The notes: generated from the sequence alone by a model not told the origin. A DNA stretch of 64,000 nt from Lepidonotus clava (GCA_936440205.1 OW387150.1:33713795-33777794), one strand, 5' to 3'; counted from the first letter of the stretch, positions 37,950 to 50,590 are shown. A program made the numbers and translations.

Positions 37950-38414
37950 TAAAGCCCTATACCCATTAGGTGATTTTACCACTTGGGCTTCTTTTTTTTA
38001 ACTCTGTTTTATTGTCAACTTCACATAGCAATACGTGGTCTTCCAGCCGAACAAGGTGAACATTCTCAGTAATCCAATTGATTCATAAACATCAGTATTC
38101 CAACACAATCAGCACATGGCTTAAGTGTGCAATATGGGCTCACTTAAACCTTTTAGTTTCTTACATAATATTAGTGGGCAACGGTTGCCTGGCGATCATA
38201 GTTTCCAGGCAATTCCGCTTGGGTATGATGTGGATATGCTTTCTGGGTGACAGATGATAGGGATCAGGATCGCCGGTAAAATCAGCGGTAAAATTGGCAG
38301 ATGCCCAGAATCCACACTTTACCCAAAGGGAGTCACCTGACAAATTTACCGGTGATTCTTCCAGTCGCTCATCACTCGTAAACAGCAAGATCGCCTAGTG
38401 GGTATGGGGCTTTA
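37950..38414. mobile_element. MITE of the AAAGCCC/CCACTA group
   Basis: The left end TAAAGCCCTATACCCATTAG is matched by the inverted right end, CTAGTGGGTATGGGGCTTTA on the + strand. Motifs GATCGCC and CGGTAAAAT recur. The interior is otherwise unique. Confidence 0.78.
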
Positions 38415-38559
38415 ATGACTAGAGAGTATCAGTAGTACACCTAATACTGTGAATGATAATAGCTAAACACCACGCTATGAATGCTAGTTCTTTTAGGAAG
38501 GTATCTGAATAAAAAATGAGAAAGCACAGAAAGATTCAAGACACTATGTCATATTTGTA

Positions 38560-39118
38560 GTCATATATTGAGGCTCATTTCCCCTAAATGCGCTGTCCGT
38601 TTGACAGTATCCAGACTTAAAACCAATGCCAAAAGCATCATTTCATATTAACTTTGTTGTCATTTATATTGAAGCGCAATTCCTCTAAATGCACTGTCCG
38701 TTTGACAGTATCCAGACTTAAAACCAACGCCAAAAGCATCATTTCATATTAATTTTGTTGCCAAATATTGAAGCTCATTCCCCCTAAATACAGTGTCCGT
38801 TTGACAGTATCCAGACTTAAAACCAACGCAAAAAGCATCATTCCATATCAATTTTCTTGTCATATATTGAAGCTCAATTCCCCTAAATGCACTGCCCATT
38901 TCACACTATCCAGACTTATAACCAATGCCAAAAGCATTATTTCATATTAATTTTGTTGTCAAATATTTAAGCTCAATCCCCCTAAATGCACTGTCCGTTT
39001 GACAGTATCCAGACTCAAAACCAACTCCAAAAGCATCATTTTATATTAATTTTGTTGTCATCTATTGAAGCTCATTTCCCCTTAATACACTGGTTGTTTC
39101 ACAGTATTTTAGACTTAA
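38560..39118. repeat. 99-bp tandem repeat, about 5.6 copies
   Basis: ATTGAAGCTCATT, TGCACTGTCCGTTTGACAGT and AAAACCAATGCCAAAAGCAT recur with starts near 38567, 38669, 38767, 38866, 38965 and 39064. Divergence is moderate. Confidence 0.92.
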
Positions 39119-39127
39119 AACCTTAAG

Positions 39128-39216
39128 CAGACGGGGGCGGGTCCAGTGGGACTCTTTAAGTATGTATCATTTAGTGCCCCCTCCACCTCCTGGAAAAAAA
39201 AGACTGGACCCGCCAC
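39128..39216. mobile_element. short palindromic element with GGGCGGGTCCAGT ends
   Basis: GGGCGGGTCCAGTGGGACT on the left is inverse to AGACTGGACCCGCC on the right, enclosing about 60 bp. Probably a small MITE or MITE fragment. Confidence 0.45.
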
Positions 39217-39714
39217 TCCAAGCAGCCTTATCAGGACCCTGGGTTCACCCCTGATGTTATTACATTTGTCTCAATATAATACATGTTTTAGAGACAATTA
39301 GAAAGAGAGAGATTCCCTTTAATTACCCTTTATCAGTTATTCAGGGCGGTTGAATACAGAATCTCGAATATGTGTATCATATTGTAGATTATCAAAACTC
39401 TTGACAAAGATACATTTTATGCTTGTTTGCCATAAGACTTGTGAAATCTCCAATTCTTCATGGGTTCAGTTTATCCTTTGGAATCAATTCGTCATAAATT
39501 GCAAATGATATTATATCAGTTCAAAAGTTCAATATAAACCATACATAATATAGATATCCATGCAATATTACAGATATTTTGTCAATATTCTTCAACCTTG
39601 ATTTTCTTTTTACAAAATGGTCATCAATTAATTATTTAGTGTTAGGTATAGTGATGGTAAGAAAACCCACGGGCCCAGCTGTGAGTCAATGGCTATATCA
39701 GGTCATGCGCTGCT
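39217..39714. other. no recognised feature
   Basis: AT-rich spacer. Nothing specific. Confidence 0.35.
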
Positions 39715-41150
39715 GGCAAGGCAATGAATGTTGGGGCATGCCCTGCCAACCAGGCCATGATTTAATGGGTGTGTCAGGATGTGTGTTGCCAACTTGGCCA
39801 TGAGTTGATGGGATGTACCCACAACCCGGCTGTGAGTTGATAGGTGTGTAAGGCATGCACTGCCCACCAGGCCATGAGTTGGTGTGCTTGAGGTAGTGTG
39901 AGCCACCGACCTGGTCGTGAGCTTTTGGGAATGTGTTGGGGCATACACTACCAGTCTGGCTGTGAGTTTATGGATGTGTTGGGGCATGGGCTAGGCCATG
40001 AGTTTGTGGGTGTGTCTGGGTGTATGCCACTGACCCAGCTGTGCTCACCCGGCTGTGCTCACCCGGCTGTGAGTTGATAGGTGTGTAAGGCATGCACTGC
40101 CCACCAGGCCATGAGCTGGTGTGCTTGAGGTAGTGTGAGCCGCCGACCTGGTCGTGAGTTTTTGGGTATGTGTTGGGGCATGTACTACCAGTCTGGCTGC
40201 GAGACAATGGTTGTGTTGAGGCATGCACTGCTGACCTGGCCATGAATTGATGGGTGTGTAGGGGCATACGCCGCCGAGCTGGACGTGAGTTGATGGGTGT
40301 GTTGGGGCATACACCGCCGAGCTGGCCGTGAGTTGATGGGTGTGTTGGGGCATACACCGCCGAGCTGGCCGTGAGTTGATGGGTGTGTTGGGGCATACAC
40401 CGCCGAGCTGGCCGTGAGTTGATGGGTGTGTTGAGGCATACACCGCCGAGCTGGCCGTGAGTTGATGGGTGTGTTGGGGCATACACCGCCGAGCTGGCCG
40501 TGAGTTGATGGGTGTGTTGGGGCATACACCGCCGAGCTGGCCGTGAGTTGATGGGTGTGTTGGGGCATACACCGCCGAGCTGGCCGTGAGTTGATGGGTG
40601 TGTTGGGGCATACACCGCCGAGCTGGCCGTGAGTTGATGGGTGTGTTGGGGCATACACCACCGAGCTGGCTGTGAGTTGATGGGTGTGTTGGGGCATACA
40701 CCGCCGAGCTGGCCGTGAGTTGATGGGTGTGTTGGGGCATACACCGCCGAGCTGGCCGTGAGTTGATGGGTGTGTTGGGGCATACACCGCCGAGCTGGCC
40801 GTGAGTTGATGGGTGTGTTGTGGCATACACTGCCGAGCTGGCCGTGAGTTGATGGGTGTGTTGGGGCATACACCGCCGAGCTGGCCATGAGTTGATGGGT
40901 GTGTTGGGGCATACACCGCCGAGCTGGCCGTGAGTTGATGGGTGTGTTGGGGCATACACCGACGAGCTGGCCGTGAGTTGATGGGTGTGTTGGGGCATAC
41001 ACCGCCGAGCTGGCCGTGAGTTGATGGGTGTGTTGGGGCATACACCGCCGAGCTGGCCGTGAGTTGATGGGTGTGTTGGGGCATACACCGCCGAGCTGGC
41101 CGTGAGTTGATGAGTGTGTCGGGTATGTGCTGCCAACCCAGCCATGAGCC
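39715..41150. repeat. 43-bp minisatellite
   Basis: The unit is GAGTTGATGGGTGTGTTGGG followed by GCATACACCGCCGAGCTGGCCGT in pieces. The homogeneous core at 40245-41112 has about 20 copies, and the left edge (39715-40244) is decayed, with a larger duplicated block about 237 bp apart. Forty-three is not a multiple of three, so three units make a 43-residue repeat that stays open in all three reverse frames, giving overlapping frames of 346-397 codons. These are artefacts of composition. Confidence 0.95.
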
Positions 41151-41208
41151 ATGAGTCCCACGTGGCCCCAGCCGACCCCTTTTTACGGCTGTCTTCAGTA
41201 GGATCAAC

Positions 41209-41420
41209 CAAAGGCCATATTCCACTATCTGATTTTACTCACAATTTCGAAAATTGTGAAAAGTAATAAGCGGTTTTCATAGACATGTTTCATATCATTA
41301 GAAAGAATTTCGAATTATCTTTCAAATTGTGTGTAACATGCAAGGGTCTTGTATTTTTTTCTAACTTAGAAATTAGCAAAATCATAGTAGTTAAAATCAA
41401 CTAGTGGAATTCAGGCTTTA
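41209..41420. mobile_element. MITE of the AAAGGCC/CCACTA group, small type
   Basis: The left end AAAGGCCATATTCCACTATC is mirrored on the right by CTAGTGGAATTCAGGCTTTA. GATTTTAC and its inverse lie next to the ends, and TTTCGAAAATTGTG forms an inner palindrome. Confidence 0.75.
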
Positions 41421-42021
41421 GACCTTCTATAAATAAATTCCAATTAACGAGGACTTGGTTTTCAGCGGGGCTGCAGAAAATGTTGACTTTTCAAAATCAT
41501 TTTTATTCTCTTTTTTCGTTTCATTTTGAGAACGGTTAAAAGTACAAGCTGTTCGATGGCAAATACATGACAAATCGATGTCAACTGTGTGCCATTGGAA
41601 ACTGCGCCATACACGGACTCAGCCTAAAAGGTTTGACTTTGTACAAATGATTCGCACCATGTCTAGAACGTAGTGCACAGGAACATGATGTGTGTTCTGG
41701 TCGTTTGAATCCCAATGACGGCCATTACAGCAGGCCAGAACCAAAGATGTATAATTAGCTACGCATCAAGATGGTCCAGTACGCACTCACCACTATATAG
41801 ATTAACTGTAACTCCAGCTACCGCAAGAAAAAAGATCTTTTCCCAGTTCCAACATACTTGTAGCCTTGCAAAACCATAAAATGTAACTGAACATCACCAA
41901 AAACACGTTATAGGGGAAGCACATGACTTGCAGCTGGTTCCCCCATTCCCTGTGATGTAGGACTACAACCAGCCATCGATTTGGACAAAAACACTGTGAT
42001 TCTAACTATTCTTTAAGGACT
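41421..42021. other. no recognised feature
   Basis: Non-coding spacer with no supported feature. Confidence 0.35.
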
Positions 42022-42255
42022 GAGTGAGTGAGTGTTGGGTGTTTTATGCCGTACCAGCAGCAAGGGTCATTATCATGGCGAAAACAAATCGGGACGATTT
42101 CTGTCTTTGGTGATTGAATCTATGACATGAAGGTGACAGGGCGGGCAAACAGCAGGGAATCAAAACCTGGAAATCATTGTTGTTGTACCTTATCCCTTAG
42201 TGAACCCAGCATCGACTGGGAATTGAACAAAAAAAAAACACTTGGTCGGTCTTTG
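42022..42255 (+). mobile_element. SINE-like interspersed repeat, copy 2
   Basis: Starts with a GAGTGAGTGAGTG run and matches the reverse strand of 1186-1432 through ATGACATGAAGGTGACAGGG, AACAGCAGGGAATCAAAACC and TATCCCTTAGTGAACCCA. It ends in an A-rich run followed by CACTTGGTCGGT. There is no coding capacity. Confidence 0.6.
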
Positions 42256-44077
42256 AGGTAAAGGGAGCAATCTTCTTCGGTGATTTAGAACATGTGATTA
42301 TAGCAAATATATGTCACTTACAGAACCGAGATTTAAACAAAACCTGAGAAAAGCACAGATTTAGTTTGGACCTCCTATCTCACCAATGCTACGACATAGA
42401 CCATTGCCTGTGTGTCCCTATACGTGGCGGGACTGTCGCCGGTTACACAGATTTGCACTGTGAACGGTCCTATTATTACTGAGTCCTTGCCGGAACCTGT
42501 CAGTTTACTTCTGGTCTCAACTCATGAACGACATGTCCAATTCCCTAGGCCTAGGGTCGGTGGGAATAATCTTGTTTCCTTGTTTTCAAAACATTTTTAA
42601 TTATCTTGGGTGACCTAGATTACTCCAGCCTTCTCAAGGGGGGATCCAGAGCCATTGCTCTGAGGGGGGGGGGGACAAACCCTGACTCCCCTTATAAAAA
42701 TGAAAAATAATTATAACAACTAGATTTGCACAGTTCTTTCAATTTTAAGATTCCAAAATTTTGTCCCATGGGTTCCAGGGGAGCAATTACCCCCCCCCCC
42801 CCCCATTGTGCCACTGTTCCTCTTCCTCTAGTCACTTCTTTCACAATGCTATTTCTATTATCGCTTTTCTGAACATGTAATTATTAGGGTAAATACAGTA
42901 ACTTACTTATCATATCCAACCATTTGTAAGGTATTTATCCAGCCATACATTGTATTTCCTTACATGTCCCTGTAAGGATAAATCTAATCATCCAAGTAGT
43001 CTGACGTATTTGTTGGGTATTTCTGAAGCCATACATTGTATAAAACCCCTTGCCAGTCTCCCTTCAAATCGAGCAATTCATTTGAAAACGATATTTGGGT
43101 ACAACTCAGAAAACATACAAATGTCTTGTGTTTGCAAGTCACAGTAATTTGACTCTGTTAGAAATTGGACGGAGGATTGACTTTGTTATCTACCCAGACC
43201 GGTACATAGTTTCTCCCGACACACACGTTCTCTCCAAACTTCTATTAATGTGACATTAACACGCTTCTTTGTAAATAAGAAACCAAAACCAATTTTCAAT
43301 TTGACGTGTTCTACAATTTTATTAATCAAGGCGTTTAATGGGAAAACTTTGATGAATTATATGATAATTCGTCGAAGTTTTCTGGTTTAACACAGTTGTC
43401 ACCATGAAAAGACATTAAACAATTTGACAATTTGACAACTCTGTTGGAAACCTGAAACTTTGGTTTCGACTAGTATCTAATAGGTTAGGTTTCCCAACAT
43501 AAGAGAATATAATTGTGTCGACTAGAAAAGCACTTCTAATCAATTTGCACACTACAGAGAGGATATCATTGATAAGCCCATCTCACATTGGGTATTTCCC
43601 AGGGTAGGACAGGGGTAGGATCAACTTACAGTGTAAACCATCCTTGTCTGCTAGAGTTGGAGGTACTGAAATAGATCTAATCAATATATTATATTTTTTA
43701 TATCCCAAAGTGTTGCTAAAACTTTATGATTTCCTAAATTTCATCAATTGACAGATATGCAGGTTTGCCAGTCAATCAAACAGTTGTATTTCAGGCCAAA
43801 ATGGGGTTAGATATTATAGTCTGGGCTGACAGGCTTTAGCATTGGTTCCTATGGGAAAAAGGCAATTATATGAAGCTGCATTTTATCAATTTTAGGAGCA
43901 ATCTGTCAACAGCATTGCTTTTGTCAATTTTGTATTATGCAACTGTATTCATGGAATAAGCACAGAAGCAATTTTGAAAATATTTTATGGTAAACTTTGA
44001 TGTTTGTGTGAACTGGGATTGGCTTATTCTGGTCTGGTCTCGTCGTTTCGATGCCCCCTTGGACCTTGCATCACTAA
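42256..44077. other. no recognised feature
   Basis: Mostly anonymous AT-rich DNA with two poly-G/poly-C tracts at about 42664 and 42791. Short open frames have no recognisable domain. Confidence 0.4.
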
Positions 44078-44470
44078 TATAGGAAGACCCGCAGGGGGCA
44101 TCAGAGAGTGCCTGTACTACCCATAGGGGATCGTCACGTACCTAGGGCGAACCCATAGGGGATCGTCACGTACCTAGGGCAAACCCATAGGGGATCATCA
44201 CCTACCTAGGGCAAACCCATAGGGGATCGTCACCTACCTAGGGCGAACCCATAGGGGATCGTCACGTACCTAGGGCGAAGCCCAAGGTACGTGACGATCC
44301 CCATGGGTCGTACAGGCACCCGAGGACGACCCCTAAGGGTCTTCTATATTTTATCACCCAAACAATTGTCCAAATATGTCTCAAATACTCTAAATGAGGA
44401 GCGGTAAGTACAGCCTGTCAATATGCATTGACCCTTGTACGGACCGCTGCTTGGCCGTGCGGGTGATAAA
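44078..44470 (+). mobile_element. hairpin-plus-tail element with internal 32-bp tandem expansion
   Basis: The palindrome begins GGAAGACCCGCAGGGGGC and ends in CCCTAAGGGTCTTC at about 44344. The tail ends CCGTGCGGGTGATAAA. In the left arm, GAACCCATAGGGGATCGTCA plus CGTACCTAGGGC is repeated about five times (44120-44280). The other copies of this family have this segment only once. Confidence 0.8.
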
Positions 44471-45446
44471 TGAAGGTTCCAAACAACCACTGGGAAACCA
44501 CCTAGTACATACATTATCTTCTTCTGAAAGAAGGTTTTGTATTGAAGGTTTCTTTTCTTGTGAAAGGAGTAGATTACTCATAAAATACTCTGGGTTATAT
44601 GGATGTTGACAAATCCTTGATAGTAATAGTCACCAAGGGAGGGCCACCTAGTGTGTCAGAGACGCACTACTCTTGATGGATCTTTTCAAAGTAAAGGAAT
44701 TTTCACCCTCTCCGTAAACAGATGACACAGATGATAAATCTATGCTTCTATTAGCAAGGTAATCTGTTGTGAGAAATCCTTTAAAGAGAAAGAGAAAAGG
44801 TGTGGATAAGGTGCAGAAACCACCAGAACACACCAAAGAAACTGCCAAAAAGGTCCAGAAACTAAGTTTCTGGTTGGAAACAGGTGTTTCCATTAAGCCA
44901 TGTGATCAGAAAGAGATTGGAAAGTCAGGATCACTTTGAAAATATCCGAAATTGCAAGAGCATAGGCCAGAGGATTTGCTTTTTTTATAGGATTGTTGTC
45001 CAAAGGCGATCCCTGTGTATATTGAAATACACTATTAGTTATGCTAAGGCTATCATTGGGGGACTATATCAGCACTGCATCAACGTTCCCCTTCATTGAA
45101 TATAATTTAATCTGAAATGTTGTATAATTAGAACGAATGACTAAAAAGATAATATTATTCTGAAGAAACGTTTGGAAGTGATGCTAGAGGAAATTCTTCT
45201 CTGCATTTTGAACGTGGTCAACGTCTAATCATTTGCAAATTGTAAAACTGAGTGTCTTCTTTCCAACCTCCCCCTGTCGCATCAACATACTGCTCGAATT
45301 CACTCAGATATAAGATACGACACCACTAGGTACGATTGTGACCATAGAAATAAATCCATCACCGAGAAAAATTGCAAAACCCAGTATTCATATTTCAGAA
45401 TCCCTTTTCCCCCCACCACGGATATAGCTTATACTGCAGTTGACCT
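44471..45446. other. no recognised feature
   Basis: Non-coding DNA. Short frames near 44400-45100 overlap the preceding element or lack any domain. Confidence 0.4.
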
Positions 45447-45812
45447 TGGGGGGGGGAGGCGACCAAGAAAAAGCTACGAAATTTCGTGGAGTTGTTTTTT
45501 TCATTTTTCGTGGCCACGATAGACATTCTTCCTCCAGAAAAAATGTACGAAAATTTCGTGGACATTAAAGTTCAGTAAAAAGTCATGCTAAAGTCATTCC
45601 CTATAGATATTTTCACCTAAAATGTGTTCTAATGTGTGTTTGAAATACTTTGGGACAAGTGGAGATGGTATAGATTTGGAAAAAAAAAAGGAAAAAAACC
45701 CACGAAAATTTTTTGTTTCTAAAATCCCACGATAGGAAATTTAGCTATCGTGAGTATTTACACTTTTCGTGTGACGTTATTTTTCGTAGAACTTTCTTGG
45801 TCGCTCCCCCTG
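45447..45812. mobile_element. MITE with GGCGACCAAGAAA ends
   Basis: GGGGAGGCGACCAAGAAAAA on the left is inverse to TTTCTTGGTCGCTCCCCC on the right, followed inwards by CTACGAAA in both. The body carries many TTTCGTGG and CCACGAAA motifs and folds on itself. Confidence 0.7.
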
Positions 45813-46529
45813 TAGACTAGCCTTAATCAAGGTGCACGCTGAGAAACACGTAGACAAGTCTTTTAATTATAGGAATTTTCAATGATCATGACACACCTTA
45901 TGGTTTGATATGATAGAAAACTAGCATTGACTGTTTTTTCCATTTCTCATCTATACATATTTGATATTTTTCAAGTTTTTCAAGAGGTTTGAAAATTCAT
46001 TCATTACAGAAAGATATATAGCAAAATACACATTTTCAAACAGAATTTACACTGTAGTAGCATCTTCATAAATATTTATAAATTTCTATAGTTTTGCCAG
46101 AGTTTTTCTTTAGAAAATCTGTCAAAATTAACCTGCAGGGGCACGGTAGGGAGAGAGGCAACACTGCCCGTTAAACAGGTCAGGCCACAAACAAGGTCAC
46201 CTTCTTGATTAATCTGAAGACAATTCATAAGCACTTACCCTGGAATGTGATTAGGGCGGGGCATAAAAGACAAATACATTCCAAAAGGTATCATGGAGAT
46301 CAACGAATCACTCAATAAAAAACTGTTTGGAAATATCTGCTCTATTAAAGGCTCTGTTGGAGGCCCCCATGTCTATCTTTAAGAGACATACTATGTCCTT
46401 GCCACAGGATGGACAAGTAATCCAAGACAGGACTTCCGCCTGATTTGAGCGACAGTGCCTGGCCATGGGGGACAAAGTAATTACCTGTAAACCGCCCACA
46501 GTTTGCAGAGAGTGCACCTGTTAGCCATG
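45813..46529. other. no recognised feature
   Basis: AT-rich spacer. Nothing specific. Confidence 0.35.
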
Positions 46530-46650
46530 CATACACCTACACACACCCACACACACCATACACCATACGCAAACACACACATACACTCCCACACATTCAC
46601 CCACCCACAAACACCCCCCCCCCCACACACACACACACCATCACACACTA
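46530..46650. repeat. CA-rich low-complexity tract
   Basis: ACACACCC and CACACATAC words with a C-run. Open frames here are composition artefacts. Confidence 0.9.
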
Positions 46651-46879
46651 GAGATGCCACTTTTCCTTCTTTTTTTTCTGATTTCCGGATTTTTGGCTGG
46701 AGCATAATTTTTCAGACATAAGTAATTGTAAGAAACATTTGTGTTCTATTAAAAAATAGCATGTCTTAAAGCCTTATTTCATGTGTGAATGTACATAATA
46801 TAGACTTCATGCTTAAAATCCGGAAAGTCTGTTCCAACCATTTTCCTGGTTTTCCATTACCATAGAATGGAATGTCTGA

Positions 46880-47240
46880 CACATGCACACACACACACGT
46901 CATCACCCACACCCACACACCCACAGACTCACACACACCCACCCACCCACAATAACACCCATACACACACCAACACACCAAGACACCTACCCATGCACAC
47001 ACACACCACACACAAACACACACACCACACACGCATGCACACATACACACACACACAGACACCACACACAAACACACACACCACACACGCATGCACACAC
47101 ACACACCACACACACAAACAACACACCACACATGCATGCACACACACACCACACACAAACGCGCACACACACACACCACACAAACACACACGCATGCACA
47201 CATACACACACACACACACAAACACACATACTCACAAACA
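46880..47240. repeat. CA-rich low-complexity tract with 60-80-bp internal duplications
   Basis: Dominated by CACACA with recurring ACACACGCATGCACACA blocks. It gives histidine/threonine- or cysteine/valine-rich open frames that are not genes. Confidence 0.92.
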
Positions 47241-47437
47241 CTGTCGGTCCCTAGATCACATACATACTGGAGAGAGAGGAGGGTACACGTGGAGAGGGGC
47301 TTGTGTCATTGAGTGACATTGCAGTTTTATGAAATTGGCCAGAATCACCCACTAGTACCCTTATAGATTCCAAATTTAAACTTTACTGATTTCATATTTA
47401 ACTTTCATTATGGTGTAGTATTCTATGCAAGTATATC

Positions 47438-47445
<8 letters not shown>

Positions 47446-47511
<66 letters not shown>
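47446..47511. repeat. (TG)n microsatellite
   Basis: About 33 uninterrupted TG dinucleotides after a short (TA)n run. Likely polymorphic. Confidence 0.97.
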
Positions 47512-48704
47512 ATGTCAAGAAAAATACATAATACTCGAAGTTTGGGTTGGTATGGAATGGATAAAAATAGGTAACTTCAGCATAATGCTATTTGATTCCT
47601 TAATAATGAAAAGATTGTATAATCTGTTATTATTCACCGCGTTTTAACAACTTTTCTTTTGACCAGGTAGTAAAACATGCAAATTATAATTCAAAATCAG
47701 ATGCAACCTGTAAACCCACTGGTGCAACAACAAAAACAGGTTTCTTTCTTGAGAATTGACCAGCACAAAGAAATGTTAATGACCAAAAAAAAAGAACGAT
47801 TGTAAGATAGCGTGCCAGAAATCTGTTATTCGGTAAGTGGGCGCGGGGCCTGGGGTGGCGTCTGGGTGAGCAGGTCAATCCGCTCACCGGTAACCCGAGC
47901 CACTCCTCCCACAGCCCCTCCTGGTAAGGTGCCAGGCAGGCGGCCACCAGGCGAGCAATCAATACCATCCACACACTCTAAACTTACTTTTACAATGGTT
48001 TTTTTCTACGTAGCATTAGCCAACACTTAGGTGATGAAATTTCACTTCTGCTCATCTTGTTTTAGTTATTATTCAGGTCTGAAAGTGTTTGAATGTTTAT
48101 GCAAACTTTCATCGAAAAACATATTGTAATGGTCAGCAAATTTCGAATATAGCATAGGTTTTCAATATTGGCCGCCTACTATTTAGTTAAAGCAGTATAG
48201 ATGAACGAAAGTTAGGGTAATAAGTGTCATGAGAAAATTTTGAGATTTAAGCATTTATTCTATATGTGTCTTTCTATATTGTAATGTTAATTCAATGTTT
48301 ACTGGTTCAGCCCTACGCCAAAATAATGAATAAGGAAAGAAATAATTTTCTTCTACAATTGATGATTTTGGTATTCTATCCTTGGTAAGTCCTGCAGCTG
48401 TTTATGTTTAGGTTTATAAAGTATTTAAACTACGTAACAATCAAGTTCGTACTTGTCATGTGAAAACGCACAAAATAAAGTGTGTAATATGGTACGCCAA
48501 TTGTGTGGTCTGTGCATGCCCCGCTACATGCCCACTCATATGAGAACCTATACGGGCCTCTCGTGTAATGGTAGTGCCTGATTATGGAGATAAAGGAGGC
48601 AGAGACATGTGAATGAGAAAAAGAAAACTACAGGACAGTAATTAGTGACTAATGAGATAGATCAGAGAAAGAAGAAAGAGAAAGACAATAGTAGGAGAAA
48701 GAGG
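47512..48704. other. no recognised feature
   Basis: Contains a short GC-rich patch at 47825-47960, otherwise AT-rich. No supported gene. Confidence 0.4.
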
Positions 48705-50590
48705 GAGAGGGTTAATAGTGGCTGGGGTAGAGAAGACAGAGGGTTAATAGTGGCTGGGGGAGAGGAGACAGAGAGGGTTAAAAGTGGCTGGGATAGAGGA
48801 GACAGAGAGGGTTAATAGTGGCTGGGATAGAGGAGACAGAGAGGGTTAATAGTGGCTGGGGTAGAGGAGACAGAGAGGGTTAATAGTGGCTGGGGTAGAG
48901 GAGACAGAGAGGGTTAATAGTGGCTGGGGTAGAGGAGACAGAGAGGGTTAATAGTGGCTGGGGTAGAGGAGACAGAGGGAGAGGGTTAATAGTGGCTGGG
49001 GTAGAGGAGACAGAGAGGGAGGGTTAATAGTGGCTGGGGAAGAGGAGACAGAGAGGGTTAAGAGTGGCTGGGGTGGAGGAGACAGAGAGGGTTAATAGTG
49101 GCTTGGGTAGAGGGGACAGAGAGGGTTAATAGTGGCTGGGGTAGAGGAGATAGAGAGGGTTAATAGTGGCCGAGGTAGAGGAGACAGAGTGAGTTAATAG
49201 TGGCTGGGGTAGAGGAGACAGAGAGGGTTAATAGTGGCTGGGGTAGAGGAGACAGAGAGGGTCAATAGTAGCCGGGGTAGAGGAGACAGAGAGGGTTAAA
49301 AGTGGCTGGCGTAGAGGGGGCAGAGAGGGTTAATAGTGCTTGGGGTAGAGGAGACAGAGAGGGTTAATAGTGGCTGGGGTAGAGGAGACAGAGAGGGTTA
49401 ATAGTGGCTGGGGTAGAGGAGACAGAGAGGGTTAATAGTCGCTGGGGTATATGGGACAGAGAGGGTTAATAGTGGCTGGGGTAGAGGAGACAGAGAGGGT
49501 TAATAGTGTCTGGGGTAGAGGAGACAGAGAGGGTTAATAGTGGCTGGGACAGAGGGGACAGAGAGGGTTGATAGTGGATGGGGTAGAGGAGACAGAGAGG
49601 GTTAATAGTGGCTGGGGTAGAGGAGACAGAGAGGGTTAATAGTGGCCGGGGTAGAGCAGACAGAAAGGGTTAATAGTGGCTGGGGTAGAGGAGACAGAGA
49701 GGGTTAATAGTGTCTGGGGTAGAGGAGACAGAGAGGGTTAATAGTGGCTGGGATAGAGGGGACAGAGAGGGTTGATAGTGGCTGGGGTAGAGGAGACAGA
49801 GAGGGTTAATAGTGGCTTGGGTAGAGGAGACAGAGAGGGTTAATAGTGGCCGGGGTAGAGGAGACAGAGAGGGTTAATAGTGGCCGGGGTAGAGGAGATA
49901 GAGAGGGTTAAAAGTGGCTGGGGTAGAGGAGACAGAGAGGGTTAATAGTGGGTGGGGTAGAGGAGATAGAGAGGGTTAAAAGTGGCTGGGGTAGAGGAGA
50001 CAGAGAGGGTTAATAGTGGCTGGGGTAGAGGAGACAGAGGGTTAATAGTGGCAGAGGTAGAGGGGATAAAGAGGGTTAATAGTTGCACGGGTAGAGGAGA
50101 CAGAGAGGGTTAATAGTGGCTGGGGTAGAGGAGACAGAGAGGGTTAATAGTGGCTGGGGTAGAGGAGACAGAGAGGGTTAATAGTGGCTGGGGTAGAGGA
50201 GACAGAGAGGGTTAATAGTGGCCGGGGTAGAGCAGACAGAGAGGGTTAATAGTGGCTGGGGTAAAGGAGACAGAGAGGGTTAATAGTGGCTGGGGTAGAG
50301 GAGACAGAGAGGGTTAATAGTGGCTGGGGTAGAGGAGACAGAGAGGGTTAATAGTGGCTGGGGTAGAGGAGACAGAGAGGGTTAATAGTGGCTGGGGTAG
50401 AGGAGACAGAGAGGGTTAATAGTGGCTGGGGTAGAGGAGACAGAGAGGGTTAATAGTGACTGGGGTAGAGGAGACAGAGAGGGTTAATAGTGGCTGGGGT
50501 AGAGGAGACAGACAGGGTTAATAGTGGCTGGGGTAGAGGAGACAGAGAGAGTTAATAGTGGCTGGGGTAGAGGACACAGAGGGTGAGGAT
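48705..50590. repeat. 34-bp purine-rich minisatellite, about 55 copies
   Basis: The unit is GAGAGGGTTAATAGTGGCTG followed by GGGTAGAGGAGACA. Copies are highly similar, with occasional GG/CC or T/A variants and a few 4-8 bp indels. The + strand is strongly purine-rich. Each unit has one AGGGTTA, a permuted telomeric hexamer, but not in tandem. Confidence 0.96.

Noticed and set aside
39968-41225. Three overlapping reverse frames of 346-397 codons with a 43-residue repeat
   Set aside because: All three frames of the same 43-bp array encode the same cyclic peptide, which is expected from the period and composition and not from coding selection.
46481-47316. Histidine/threonine-rich and cysteine/valine-rich frames
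   Set aside because: Translation of CACACA/TGTGTG low-complexity DNA.
48705-50590. Interstitial telomeric array
   Set aside because: Only one AGGGTTA per 34-bp unit and no tandem hexamers.
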